From Nematostella vectensis (taxonomy: Eukaryota; Cnidaria; Anthozoa; Actiniaria; Edwardsiidae), in the NCBI RefSeq assembly GCF_932526225.1, contig NC_064036.1:9679519-9743518 (forward strand): a stretch of DNA of 64,000 nt, written 5' to 3'. Made by a program: the position numbers and the translations under genes. Shown here in pieces: positions 48,517-62,900 of this stretch (position 1 is the first letter of the stretch; the number at the start of each line of letters is the position of its first letter). The notes under the pieces were generated by a model. That model saw only the letters and a list, made by a program, of their open reading frames with translations, was not told where the DNA came from and did no database searches.

Positions 48517-51500
48517 TCACCAGCCTTGCTGGTAGAGTAGATATTTCTTCATAGGTACTGGCAAAGGAAGTGTATTTATGTTTGCTTTGGATAAGTTTTC
48601 TTTTCCTATAGACTTTCTGATTGCACGTCTGCAAAGATCTTGTAAAGGTTGTGGTTCAGCTGTGAAAAAAAGGGAATATTTCGTTAATTCTTAGTTAGGC
48701 ATGTATAGGCATGTGTTTAATGAAATGTTTCTTATATGATTTTACTTCATTTTGTGAGTTTGTATGTAGAATATTAAGGAGTTTTTTTTCTGCTATCTGG
48801 CCCAATTCTCTTTAGTAGTAATGTCTTCATTGTTGTTATGTTTTATGCATTCAAGAGGAAGTGTTTTGTCAAACTCTATCAGAAGACTATATATTGTCCT
48901 TTACTGACAGCTGTTTTTATATAGTTCTCAAAACCTACAAAACCCCCCAAAAAAACTCCTAAAAACTACAAAACACAAAAAAATCCTAAAAACATAAGAA
49001 AAATAAACTACAAACACTAGAAGCTTTCGTGATATGATAAGAGATTTGTCTTGACTATTCTTTGATCCTATGAAAGATTCATATAACAATTTGTTCAACA
49101 ATAGATCAAAATAAGGTGCAACTATGCCAGGCTTGTGTTTTGCCTTTGTTGTACAATTGGGCTTTTGTTTGCAAGTTAAGGAAAGCGCCTAGCAACCTCA
49201 TCAGCTGCAGTTAAAAAGCCTTATTGAGCTATTAATATATCATGCTGACAGAGAACACTGTTGAGCTTTGGGACAGATCTGCTTTCTCGTTTCTTTACTG
49301 TGTCTCAGCCAAACTCCCACAAACTTAATCTAATGTGGAAAGCTTCCCAATTAATCGCAAAATGTTTGTTCAAGGGACAATGAAATGGAAGTTTCTGATG
49401 CATCGAATTCTAAAAGTTTACAAACTAAAACTGTTTGTTGAGTTTCTCAAGTAGCATATAATTACACGAACAATAAAATCTTTTGTCAGCACGCCATTCC
49501 CAGTATGTTCTTTCCAGATTCTTTCTAAGAAACTCTTTACTACTTGGAGCACTGCTGTTTGTTTAGCGTTTCTTTGTACTTTTTATTTGCTAAGGTCTTG
49601 AAATTCTTTTCGTGAACTTTTGGTATCCTATACTGAACAGAGTATATTCGGTTTGGAGACGTCCACGTAACAAAAACCAGCACAACAACCATTGTGCTCT
49701 GACCTCCATTCTCAAAGACTTTTTATTTGTTAATTGAGCTTTTGTTAAAACTCTCAAAAGCGTGGGCGACTAAACTTTACTAATCTAAATGATTGTATAG
49801 CTACTGTTGATAGGATAATATGGCCGTCTGTCTGTTTAATTTCCTTTTGAGGTCTCTGGATTATAAGATCACACACTGTGAAAATATTCATTCGACTTTC
49901 TTTTAGAAATTAAAATATTAAAACCCTCTGTTCTCCACGCCATTTCTTAAATTCCATTTTTTTTCTTTTTATAAGTTATGAGAAAACGAGGAATTTTGTT
50001 TCGCTTTTCCAAGCATGTGGTTTTTATCTGTAAGTGTTTGGGGTTCGCTTTCTAGTGCGTTGTGCGTAGCAGAAAGCGCTCTTGCAAGCAACAGGTGGTT
50101 TGTGGCACGAGCCAACGTAACGCCATTCACAAAGAGTCTGTTAGCCATACCATTGTTCTACCAGTTGAATTGAGTACGCGGACTGAACAAAAATAACGCT
50201 AACTTGCGTTGCAAAAAGTAATATTTGTCACAATACAAAATTCGCTTCCCATAAAGACATTTAAGTTTCGAAATACTTGATTTTGTGAATAGGGTCTCAA
50301 AGGAAAGTGATTTTATAAGACTCGCTATATGTGAATAATTCATACTATTGAAAAGTCTAGGAACAATGGATACGAAAGAAAGATGAAAGACTTTGTAGAC
50401 AAAGGACCCAGCTCAGCATATTTTCAACCGGCCTTTTGGTTTCTAGTTACGATAAGTCTCTCATGTCAAAGAAATGTGTTAGTTTTGATTTCGGGAATCA
50501 CAAATACAAGGCTATCTCGTGGCGGGTTGAATGCTTGGGTCATTTCATGAGCTGGTGTGATGTCATACTCATTTTTGGTACCCGTCCACCGAAAATAGCC
50601 GTCACCACTCAACGATGATCTTATAAGAATGTGCAAATTCACTAGGGAAATAAAATAAAACATCTAAACCAAATATGTGTAGTTTGAAATTGGCATTATT
50701 TCGATGTAAATCGTTGTAAAGCAAAAACGTGGCACCCTCCTCAAGGAAATCAAAATCACTTTGGCGCGCGAATTCGCGGTTAGAATTATTAAAAAAACCT
50801 TATTGAGTGCGAAATAACGAACTCTCGGTTCCCATTCAATTCTGAATAAGACGCTAATCTATGTTTGTTGGTTGAAAGATCTCGGTTCTTTTTTAAGGCT
50901 AGTAGAAGTTGAAAGGGCAATTTGTAAACAAAAGCAAAGCCGGTGAGAGAACTAGCTCGTTCGTTTATCATATAATGCGACATTTCCCTTGAGATTTGGG
51001 CCAGAATTGTTGTGAGATTAGAAAACTATTTGGCACATCGGTAAAAATATAGAATACTCACGATCAAGGCCGCCGATGTACCGCATGGCGATCTCGCAGT
51101 GCCCCCAAACAGCTGATACCACAGGGTAAACTGTCTGTCCTTTTAGTCCTCTAAACGCAACACCGAGATATTTCCCTTCTAAAGTCTCAAACGCTAATGT
51201 TCCTTCATCCATGTCGAGAATAACACGAAATCTATCAGGGACCACGAAATTGTGTTCTATGTCGGCATTATGCGCTGGATATTTGACGGTCGAGTTCCCT
51301 TTCTCGTCGTGATAGAGTTTATTCCTTACTATGTCCCAGCCCCATCCATCCTCAGTGTTCCCGACAAGCGAGTGATAGCCGGTACAGTGTAGCGGAGCTT
51401 TGGCAGTTGCCACTCCGACAACAGCATGTGTACCACGCTGCCTGGTAGACCAGTGAATCTCCCACACATGGAACCCACGATTAAAGCCGACTTTAGCTCG

Positions 51501-51779
51501 TATTGAGTCCGTACTTTGGGCCACAGGGTGTCTGTGAAATGTGAACGGATCATCGTCTTTGACGAACACATTGACTGAACGATCGGCCGGATTCCACGCG
51601 AATTCTGCTTGTCTCTCTTCCGGTAGCGCTGGTCGGTCTAACACTATGTCAAGTTTCTCCGGCCTCGCTAAATCTCTTGCTCTATCATCCTCCTCTCTTA
51701 TAAAGTTCAAGGATTTATAAACTCCTTGTCTATTGTCGTTGTGATCGCTACGTTTCACTGCCGAGATCCTTGATCCCAT
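48517..51779 (-). CDS. SPRY domain and SOCS-box protein, SPSB1/4 (gustavus) type
   Basis: Two coding exons, 51779-51062 and 48659-48517, join in phase 1 to give 286 residues. SPSB proteins bind targets through the SPRY domain and recruit Elongin B/C and Cullin 5 through the SOCS box, making an E3 ubiquitin ligase. Family blocks in the first exon include [45 protein letters not shown] and [17 protein letters not shown]. The second exon supplies the BC box ([10 protein letters not shown]), the Cul5 box (NTLPLPVP) and the usual end KKYLLYQ plus QGW. I chose the ATG at 51779 because MGSRIS aligns with vertebrate starts; the frame's earlier ATG at 51887 lies in what looks like 5' UTR, after an acceptor at 51895. 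The intron is 2.4 kb. Confidence 0.95.
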
Positions 51780-54700
51780 GGTCGAGAGATGGGGATGTAG
51801 TGAAAAAATAGTTTGTGAATCCAACTTGAGTCCGTCCTTGTGGATCGATCTACCACAACTTGTAATATTCTGCCGTCTCGAAGACAATGTTGTACCTGTG
51901 GCAAGATAGTGAGTCAGTAAATTACACGTTAGATCACGCTCCCTGGTTCAGCTGAGAAAACTATCGTAATAAAAGGTCTGTGTGATCACACGGACGTTCC
52001 CTTCAACCCGCCAAACATTTGAAGATCGAAATGTGTTTAGAAAATCCAATTCTCTGTTCTCCTTCCGTGTACTTACTAGAGATATTCTCTAAAGGATCTT
52101 TGTTCTCCTGGTGATGAGCGAGGGTCGTTTGTGCTTTTACGACCACCGCTTCGACTCTTGTATGTGCCTGTTTGAATGGTCTTTGTTGTCATCGGAAAAA
52201 TTTCCTTTTTATTTATATCGTGTGCGTGTTAGTGAATAGAACCTTCTGCGCATGCGTGATTACTCGACCATGAAAGTAACACGTCTGAAAATCAACAACG
52301 TGTGACACACGCGCTACGGGTCATTTCCGGTGCGAGTAGCGGGATTACTTTGGACGAAATTTGCGCACGAAATCGCGAGCGGTCCGCTGCGTAAATGGCG
52401 TTCTGGGGCCCGCCGTAGCCTCCTGGCGCGGGTCGCGAATCGCGCTCCTACATCCTCAAACCGAAAACTTGTGAATTTTCTGACTTTTTTGCAAGCTTAT
52501 GCACTGACTGGTGAAAGCGCGAATTCTTTTCACCTATTATCAGTAAAGCTCAGTGTAATGTCGATCAATATTTAATGGTTAGTTTATGTGGTTGTGTGGA
52601 TCTGGCCTTCAGGCTTCTCAGATTGACTCCTAGTACAACAGGTGACTCGCGCATCCTAGCGTGGTGCTGAGTAGCTCAGCTAGTAACCGTATGTTCTTAG
52701 CGTGCAATCACCATGAAAACACAGCGCTTTGCTTCACCCCACTATCACCCCTTTGTTCATAGCTTCAGCGGAAGTAGGACGACTTTGAACAACTTTTTCG
52801 CTAATATTTCCAGCACTAGTTTTTTTTTTCTCTTATTTTTGTTATCTTACTTTGACATTTTTTGTGGTGAGGTGATGAGAATACATGCACCGATGTTGGT
52901 TACGGTTCACTGGAGCGCACGCAACAAACCCTTAGATCAGAGTATAGTGTTGAGTACCTAGCCATGTGCGCCAACCATCATTCTTATCACTGGGCATTTT
53001 TCAGGTTTCACTTCATCAATTTGTCCCTCAGCAGTAAATATCCCCGCTGCTGAAACCCGCTAAGGGCTCAGATCTCGTCCAGGCGATAATGGCGTGCTAA
53101 TCGTGGTGTGCGTGGATCACTCGGGGGCAGAGTTTTGTTCAGCGTCAAGCTCCGAGACTAAACCGATAGCTATTTTTACACGCCTGCCGCTGAGATATCA
53201 CGAATAGTCCGCCAATTCAACCAGAATAACTGCCAAGTCACGCATTCTTTTTCTCACAAGATCTTTACCCATTAGTTGCCTAGAAAAAGTACGCCTGCTG
53301 TTGCAAATAAAAGCCATTTTTATTCTGTTTGCTTTAGAATAAAGGCATTATTTACGATGTAAAAATACAAAATAAAGGATCTAATCCGCTTAATCTTAGT
53401 AAGACCATGAACTTATTTGTAGTCTGAATGCTATCTCAAAATAGCGCCGATTACACAAGCTTCACTCTGATAAAGAACAACCCGCTCAGTCCGATCGTAC
53501 GCGAACGCTTCCCGATTGCTTCCGAAGGTGCCGGAAATCCGTCGTAGTTTCAGGTAGCTCGGAGTTGCTAGGCGACTTGCGTGACAATGACGTCACAATC
53601 GAGGTGTTTATTGGTATTTTAATACACGTTTCGGTCCGTGGTTTTAATGTGCCTACTACGCGTACATTAAGGACAAAATCTCCTTAATTCGAGCACACTC
53701 GCGCATAATATGTATATTTTATTTAAAAGCCGCGATACTTCAAAAGTTGTCTTTAGAAGCGTTTATCACTGGGCTATTTCAGGCTGTTTATCGGTTCTTT
53801 ATTTGAGTCGGTCGAAAGGCGATAGCGTGATAGTATCGTGGGACGTGCGTTCGGGTGCGCTGCTGTGACTTTTTTCGGGCTGTTGTTACGAAAGCTTATC
53901 TGTTCCCCGCTAAAGTGTCTTGTTTATAGCGTGAGCGCTAAAGGCTTTGCTGGCCCGTTGAAGAATGATGGCATTTCACATGCTAACGTGAATGATCCCG
54001 TTGCACGAAAGCATTTTTGCCAATATTGACTTGATAGAGGCAAATGAAGAGTCTTGAATAGATAACGTTACAGCTAGGAAAGGAAATATACATATAGCAA
54101 TTAACTTTTAAGTTTAAATATAAGGAGAATGATTAAAGCGTTTTAAGAGAATTGAGCATCAAAGGCCCTGGAAACAAAAATGTTGAAAAGGCATATTTAT
54201 CCTTACATGACACTTGATTTGAAAGTTCACACTTTGGTCTTTAGAGAGCAAAAAGCCTCAAAAGCCAAACCCATGAAATTCGATAACCGTCCTACACTAG
54301 TTCAATAAGCCATCCTTCCCCTTATAAGGACGCAGTTACTTCTATTGTTCATCCTTTGCACTCCTTTTCCTGTTTTCATTCCTGTTTCCTTCAAGCTGTA
54401 TAGTTTCAGTCAACCCTTTCTTTCAATGCTGCCGTTGATTTATTGAAATTAATCGGAAATGTCATCCTCCCTTCCATAGTATATGCTACACTTCCGGCTT
54501 CTATAAGGGAGGCAGTTAACTTTTAATAACTAGAAGTAAAAGACTTTTACACGAAGTTTGTTTTTACGCGAATTATCAATTACACGCTTTGATTGATCCC
54601 TACAATCACTCCTACTTTCACGAAGCAAGATATATATATTATACTTATATACTTGATAGGAGCTGAAGTGCAATAATGGGGGAGGCGATATTCTGTCCAA

Positions 54701-56687
54701 GAAATCCTAGTATTTCCTTTCTTATTTTCCGCCGTATTAAGCAGGCATAGAGGTAGCAGTTATAGACAAATGGTCATTAATCCGTAATCTGAGTGTTTTT
54801 TATATCCGCGAATTCCTCGTGAATTGCCCCTTATCGTTGTGGTGTGTCTAGGTCTATTCTTGGTGGGTGCCCCGGGGTAGGGATGCCCCGCTTCCAACTC
54901 GACCACGCGCGAGCCAAATATAGCTTTTCATCGCTAAAGTCCAGAAGCCCTGAGGTGTTCAGGAGGTAGTGCACGGTTGGGTATTTCTTGGTTATCCTTT
55001 TTTATGTTAATATCACGTAATTAAAAAAAATCGCTCATAATTTTAGCATTTGAAATTTTGTGTTGTATTATCTGGTTGCTTATGTAATAGAGGCATGGCT
55101 TTATCAACCGTAACGGCTTTACACCTGGCCAAAAAGGCCAAAAATCATAGTTTCTATCAGGCCACCAGAAGTGTATACAACGCGTACTTAAAGATGCCCC
55201 ATGGCGGCACAGACGTGCCTAGTCTAACGGCGAAGACCACGTGAAGCTAGTACTTGTATCATTGTCCGTTACTCTGTGTGCTACAAGCTCCCCCCACGGC
55301 GGCGTTACTAGTAGACCGAGACAAAAAGGTGCGCGGGAGGACGCGTGACTTTTAGCCCGACTTCGCCGATATCTGGCGGTTATTGTTGGTGATAAGCTTA
55401 CTTTTTCTGACTACAATACTATTAACACTGATATCGGTGAAACTCTGTCTAAAGAGGAAGTCTGATAGCGTCAAAAGATAATGTGTTGCACCGCTATGAC
55501 GTCACTAGGTTATGCTTTGTCAGGTTCGAGATTAAAGTCGCCTTGATGTGGTGTCGTAAATAAATAAGTATGGCCGTGGTGAAATATGCGGAGAAAAATG
55601 TAGTTTTGGATTGGACGTTCGTTGGAAATTTTACTGCTTTGAGATGACAAGCCTTACCGACCCCCCCCCCCCCCCCTTCCCTCCACATATGTCCTGTTAT
55701 CGTAATTGTTCATCAAACTCTCGGCAAGGGGCCGTCTACATAATTGACTTATCATACATAGATCCCACGAAGGGAACCTTTTGGATGCAATAAACCATTT
55801 CTAGTTATCAAAGTTCTTGTTTTGAGCTTTTATGTTCTGTTTATATAAACCATAGAATTTTCCCAACAGGTGACCATGTGATTTTGCCCTAAAGCTGTGG
55901 TTGACTTAAAATCTTGTTCTCACGGTTATTTTGTTTCAGCCTCAGCTAGAATTTGATCCCGCAGGTAATAAACAGTGCAAATAAAGCAACTTTTTGCAGG
56001 GCGTGGATTGTTTCGACCCGACTACACCACAGGTAACCCGCGCGGGTGCCCGAGCCCTACCAGTACCGGCTCCCTTGTGTTCGAGTAGGTAACAATAGCC
56101 GTGGAACAGGTTAAAGGAGACTTCATTAGATATTCTGCTGGTTGAACCAAGTGTTTGGATTCTTTTAGATAATGATCAAATTAAATCTGTCCAATTTGGC
56201 TTTACAGAAAACAGGTTACGGAGGAGTCTTTGAAATTCGGCCAGCAGGTCACATAAAAATGAAAGCTCGCTAGACGAACGCGAACATTTTTCATCTCCTT
56301 TCCGAACCCTTTTCATCCCCTTCCCGAACCCTTTTTAAAGGGCCACTCTTACTCTTATTTTAGTTATTTTTTCATCCAGCCGATGCCGTTTACAAAGAGA
56401 TGTCTTGTTGACCTTTTTCATTTTTACACTAGACTTTCATGACAATCCAGTAGTGGCAGTTGGTAGCCCTGAATTGTTGGCGGGCTACTAGATTGGAAGA
56501 TTCGGTAGCGACTCTACAACTCGAGTCGTAGAGTGTAACGAATCAGCCTACGACTCCGCTACGTCGTTCGGCTAGGAAAGTCGTAGTGTATAATTCAGGG
56601 CCGAGACATATCGTAGGCAGGTCGCATACGATGACTAAACCTTGTGCTGTCTAAATCAGCCTTAACAGAAACAGTACTCTGGAAATC

Positions 56688-56750
56688 AGTCTCTATCTTC
56701 GCTTGTTTATTACCGTCATATTAGCGAAAAAACAAGCGAAGATAGAGACT
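56688..56750. repeat. Perfect 21-bp inverted repeat, 21-nt loop
   Basis: AGTCTCTATCTTCGCTTGTTT (56688-56708) is exactly complementary to 56730-56750. The flanks ATC and GAT extend it imperfectly. Confidence 0.9.
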
Positions 56751-58029
56751 CTGATGGTACCAAGGGATCAGAAACGGACATAATGATGACAATCTTGGGA
56801 TAATCAAAATAATCAACGACATGATTATTTTCTGCTAAGTTCAGATTGGCAAAAGCGCACGTTACCTTGGCCGAAATCTAGCATGATTGCTCACCCGCTC
56901 TTCCGCTATCTGACGTTTTTACAGTGGTGCCATCCATTCAAGCCCCCGCATGCACCTTTATACTGAGTCACTTCAAACCACAATCCCCCTAAAGTGTGCT
57001 GAATCAGCGCATGAAACTAATAAAACTGATCAGAATAGCGTGTGATATATTTGGAAAATCCCCCATCAACTGGGGCCAAGCCACCCCAAGAAGTGTCGAA
57101 TGCCTCCATGTCCAAATAAGGTAATAGAGCACCCTCCGTCAATTTCATGGAACGAATTGTCTCCCACATGACAGCTTATGACAGCTTTATTTTTAGTGTT
57201 TTTAGAAATATTCTTTAACATGCGAGTCCGATATTTCCGAATACGTGTTATAACAATAGAGCTCTCTTGGTTATAATTTATTTTTCTCATTTCTTTGTTT
57301 TGATAAGATAATTTAATCAGGACAAATTATTATTAAAACAGTGTTTTGATGCTTTATTGCTTTCCATTAGAACACTATATTGAACTGTCTTGTTCACTGA
57401 ATAACCTGACCCGAAATATTTCCAATGAGTCTTATCGTGACTTCAAAGAAATCAAAAGCGAATCAAATATTTGGCAGGCGGCTTGTACTCAGGAAAACCC
57501 AGTGAGCAATGCTGTCCAAAATGTGACGACGCACTGCCGGTGATATAACCACCGGAAGTGATTTTGCCGCTCTTCTGATATGACGTCATCCAGGGTCAAT
57601 GTTAATTTTTTACACCACTTGATGAGTTAAGCGCTCAAACGGCGCTTTAGTAAATAGCTTCGGCGTGTCATTCCTTTGGACATATAATATTCATTTGTTA
57701 TTTAGCTGTCGGTGTCAAATGTCTTTTGTATTTTGCACAAACGTTCCGCGTACGAGCAGTGGCGGCGAAACACTGGACGGGGAAGTGTTTAAGTACTTGT
57801 TAACACCTCAAACCAATTTACTACAGTTTTATCTCCCACTTCCTCTCTTTACACGCCAAAATTCCGGTATCTCTATTTTATCTTGAAAGTTTTGTCCCTG
57901 CAAACCTAAGGAACGTCAAACCGCACTCTCCACAGTTTTCCCCTACTGGAGATATTTTTTTTTTCGTGGACAATAGCATACTTTCGATGCGCAAGTACAC
58001 CTTGAAGGGTGCGTAATGACGTTAAACTC

Positions 58030-58212
58030 GAGCTTACCGTCCTGAAGAGCATGTGAAAGTCACGAGTCGGTGGCTCATTATTTCTATGTTCTGAATTTCT
58101 TCTGACGGTTTGTTTTTTGGTTAATATGAGAGCAAGAACAAATCAACTTTATCTATCTCCATTAGTTTTGTCTAGACATAACCCGCCATTCTGAAAACCC
58201 CTTGTACACCAT
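58030..58212. repeat. Dispersed repeat of about 190 bp, copy 1
   Basis: It shares GTGAAAGTCACGAGTCGGTG, GAGAGCAAGAACAAATCAAC and GAAAACCCCTTGTACACCAT with 60177-60378. Confidence 0.85.
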
Positions 58213-59977
58213 AATGAATGTTTCTCCTCCGCATAGAAATTCAATGCTTACCCAAATTGTCTGTTGCGTCACTGGTAAAAAAGGGTTTCCTCTAGGGGTG
58301 AGAGAGGGGTGTAAAATGGCAAATGCAATCAAATAAGAAATATCAATGATAAAAATACTTAGAGATAGTGATAGTCCTGAGGGAGTAACTCAGTGCAGTG
58401 GCCTCGTCTTGCGTTTGTTGGCAAGTGATTAGCAGCAGTCTTAATCCCTTTCTTACACTAGCTTTATGTGAACTTATCCGTGCTTATAAATGTTGTTATT
58501 TGATTGTTGTTGTCGTCTCAAACAGCAGTCAGATACACTCTTTGTTTATAAGAACGTCTAATTTTCAATTGAGGCTTATTATTGCGCACTTATTATTGTA
58601 GTATTTAAAGGCAAAAATTCATTTAATGGCGAAAATCCATTTAAGGGCCTTTTAAGTATTCGTTCTTTAATTGGAAAAAAGGCTGTATTATTCACGGTTA
58701 ATGCTTGCACGCGTGATGTCCATATTCGATTGTTTTACGTGATATATTTTCTAAAGGCCGGAAAAATTTGAACACCGTTTAACTACTGTATTAGTTTCGT
58801 GTGATAAAAATTATCAATTTGAACTTGAAATTATAATCTAAATTTTGCTGTTTGATGCATTATTTATGTGATGCTGTTGCGAACACGTACAATTGAATAC
58901 ACTCGCAAATAACAGGCTTTTATCTATATTTCTACCGCCTTGGCATTAACATCAAATCTGTCACCAAAAAGCATGTCTCCACAAGCAAGCAACATAAACA
59001 TCACAACACAACCGATCAAAATAACATACCGTGTCTAGCTCCTTGGTCCAACCAAAAGTTAATTGTTTTCCACCTCTCACGAAAACTTCAATTCTCAAAT
59101 ATTTTTCAAGTTTGGTGAAATTCCCTCCAATTTAAAAGGATCTTTGATTCGTCGCCTTTGCCTTTGAAAGTTCGCTCGCTTTGGTTTGGCGCTTGGACGA
59201 GTTTCTGTTTATATACTGGAGTTTGTCGTGACCGTTTGAAGAGCTGGGGTCTTGACCCGTGTTTTTTTTATCGGAATCGAATCACGTACACTTAGGGAAA
59301 ACCCGGCGTGTTGTGAACGCAGCATCGGCGGTCAACCTTTACATTTCAACAATAAGTTAAACAATGATTCACGGCTACATCATGGTGCGAGAGTTCGAGA
59401 GTTTTTTTTGGCTTAAAACGCCAATAATGTCGTGCAGATATGCAAGTTTATCCGTGATTTGTAGAGTTACCTTCCGGCTAGCTGGACCCGACTAATAATT
59501 ATTGCTACTTTACTGCGAAACTACAATCTGCGTAGGCGAAGCAGTACGCACCTATATGACGTCATCGTCACGCAACGACGGCGCAGAAAGAAAATGTAAT
59601 AAGGCTCCCCCCCCCCCCCCCCCCATATAAGTAATTGACTAAAAGATTAAATAACTCTACATTTGCGCTTTTTATTCTGGCAGACTGCTTACTTTTGTTG
59701 ATTTGATCTCACAGATATGTTGGCGAGACATTGCCTTCCTTAGGACTGGATTTTGATTCTAGCATATCTTTTATAGCCTAAACTCTGTTAAAGTGAAGAT
59801 AAACACAGTTAGCATCTTGCCATTGGAATTGTGAGCAATGTAGAATGAGTTTAGCGCCGTTTTAGCGTGATACTGTTGGGAAAAGCGGATACATCGGCTT
59901 CGATTTTCCACAAAAAAAACTTCGTGTGGTATCCCTGCGGATAAGGGACGAGTTGGCCTGGATTTGCCGCGGTGAAA

Positions 59978-62900
59978 ATGGCGGACGGAAGTGCGGCAAC
60001 TGTGCTCGCAGTTTTTGGAGGGGTGTTTTTGCTTCATCGCTCGCTGTATTTCCTAATACAGATTCTGAATGGAATAACGACATTTCTTCTGCCATACCTC
60101 GGCTTGTCTACGGATCTGAAACGTTATGGGTCGTGGGCAGGTATAATGGTGTCCTATGGAGTTCATAATAAGAGCTTATTACCGTCCTGAAAAGCATGTG
60201 AAAGTCACGAGTCGGTGGTACATTATTTCTATGTTCCTAATTTCTTGTGACGGTTTGTTTTTTTGGTTAATATGGTAATATATTCTGAGAGCAAGAACAA
60301 ATCAACTTTATTTATTTCCATTAGTTTTTTTTTCTAGACACATTAGCTCGCCATTCTGAAAACCCCTTGTACACCATGCTGGTCGAATTTTCCCGTCCAG
60401 TTCGCTTGGCCCCATGTGCCTAGACAAAATTAGGAAATGACCTGAATCATGTACAAGGGGTTTATTTGCCTAGAATTTTGTGTACATGTGTTCCAGTTTC
60501 TCATTCAAAGGAGCATTATGTTCCAACAATAATTTAAAAATAAAAAGTAACATTACAAACAAGACAGTGAGCATTATTCAAATGAGGGTTATCTATATAC
60601 AACCTCATAAGTAAAGCTTGGCCTAAACAGGGTATTAAGTTTTTAGACATCAAGGGTGTGGACTGAAGAAATAGTGCCCCTTGACACATGCCAGGTAAAC
60701 CAAACCAACACCGCACCCAATGAATTCATGCATGTACAGCGGGGTATTGGAAATTTGGTTAGGATTCAGTATCATAATAGTTGCACCCCTAGACAGGGAC
60801 AAGACACCCTACGCCAATTCAGGGACAGGATTTTATGGCTTAAAATCACAATGTTTAATGACTTTGTTCACAGTTGTGACGGGATGCACAGATGGGATTG
60901 GCAGATGTTATGCTGAAAAGGTAAAAATGTGTGGCCCAATCTTTTGTTTTAATAACAAGGCATTTAGGTGAGTAATTATTTAGAAATAAACTAAATTTAT
61001 CTAAACTATAATTTTTATTTATTTTCTTCTTTTATTTTCACCATATTTGTGTCCACCATAGGCAAAGCCAGGGGGCTGACCTAACAAAAAATAATGTGTG
61101 AGCTAAAGAATCTTGCCTACCCTCACATGTATTGGTTTCCCCTTCAATGGATCCACAATCTGTAACAAAACTAATGGGACACTTTCCCTCCCCCTTGCTC
61201 AATGTTGGAGGGCAAATGATCACCTTGCTACTGCTAGTGTTTTGAGCTGAAAAATCGCCTCTAACCAATATTAATCGGGGGGAGAGGGTTGGCGGTTGTT
61301 CGTATGGGAAGTGTCCCACTTACTTTTGTTGAGGATTGTCTGAGCAAGTGATTGACAGGTCCTGGAACAGGAAACACTATCGTTGATAACGCAACGACGA
61401 TACAACTATGCAAACGTCAAAATCAAACACATACAATTATCGTGCCAGGATCGTGCGTAAAATTGGACAGAAGCTTCAAAGACGACTATTTTTCATTGTA
61501 AACAATCTCATCTGTTTCTTCATGTGAGAAATACCGCCTATGAAGAATTTATTACGTGAGAGATTTTCACTACAACTTTAGTCACGCATGCTTGTCTCGG
61601 GGAGAAGGTCACTTCAATAAATTCATCTGTTTTACAATAGTTTTGCTAAATATCTGACACTTTGACACACAGTTATGCTTGAAGAGTTCAAGCAAAGTGT
61701 ATGCAATGCTTTTTCTTTGGAACATTCGCTAAAATTGACAGCTACAGACTACGTCTTCTGTTCTTGCTTATGTGGCTCAACGATTAACACCAACGGTTAA
61801 CCATTTCAAAAATTGTTTAAAAAATGCCTTACGAAAGAATTTGGAACTCTAAAATAATACAGTATTAACTTGAGATTCAAGCTCATTAATTGACACTAGT
61901 TTTGTTTAAATGAGGGTTTGCATTTTGGAGAGAGAGCTCATGGTAGACGGTTGACCGTCGTTTTACTAAGATAAAAAGGAAGTTCATTTTTATATAAACG
62001 GTCTACCACCGTTGACCGTTGAAAAAAGCCTTTATATTTCAAATCATTTGAAAGCTTCATAAACCTAAATAGCTGTGATGGTAATAGAATAGACGAATAA
62101 TTGAAGAAATCCGGCTAGCATGAGTGGGAATAATAATTTTCTAAAAATGGTAGACCGTTACACGGTCCACACCCGCTTTTTTGCACCGCCATGCTAAATT
62201 TATAAACACTTGTTGTGATGTACATTAAAAATGAAATGAGACGAGGCTATCATGTTTTCTACAACAGATTAACCGCCTATTTATCGCTTTCTTTAGTCGA
62301 TTTGTTATTTATTGTTTAATTGGGAAATACTTATTAGGCGATGATCTTTTTAGTCTCTAAATACTCCGAGGGATGGCTGCTTTTGCAAATGGAGACAATC
62401 GACACGATATATAGACAGTCTCTTTTGCAACATCAAATAAATATTATAGTTTACAAAATTATAGTCTGCAAATATCCTAGCGCACCTTCATTTAATTTAA
62501 ATTAATTGAATAAAATATTCCAAATAGCGCATAGATATACCAAAAGTATTCTCTGGGGACGTCAACATCTTTACTTCAAGCTCGAATAATTACTAGATTG
62601 AAAAACTTTCATTAGGGTATGCAAATAAAGAGAATACATTTTAAGAAATTGATGATAAGCGTGACAAATTCTAATCATTCCTCTTCTGAGACAATCTGTA
62701 ACAAAACTAATGGAACACTTTCCCTCCCCTTTGCTCAATGTTGGAGGGCAAATGATCACCTTGCTACTGCTTGTGTTTTGAACTGAAAAATCGCCTCTAA
62801 CCAATATTAATCGGGGGGGAGAGGGGTTGGCGGTTGTTCGTATGGGAAGTGTCCCACTTACTTTTGTTGAGGATTGCAGGTTTTGCCCCTGCACCCATAC

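Larger units (their letters stand above)
51895..59977. other. 8 kb between SPSB and HSD17B12-B, no gene recognised
   Basis: A CpG-rich segment around 52240-52450 may be the SPSB promoter or its first exon. Elsewhere only short frames occur. C runs lie at about 55660-55677 and 59607-59623, and a perfect hairpin lies near 56700. Microexon-like AG...GT pairs exist but none could be tied to a protein. Confidence 0.4.

Noticed and set aside
52330-52575. 81-residue ORF in a CpG-rich segment
   Set aside because: No family resemblance or splice context; better explained as promoter sequence.
52668-52700. tRNA-like phrase GTAGCTCAGCTAGTAACC
   Set aside because: No B box (GGTTCGA) at tRNA distance and no acceptor pairing.
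61153-62876. LTR retrotransposon
   Set aside because: The repeats do not have TG...CA ends, carry their own inverted ends, and no gag, pol, primer-binding site or polypurine tract was seen.
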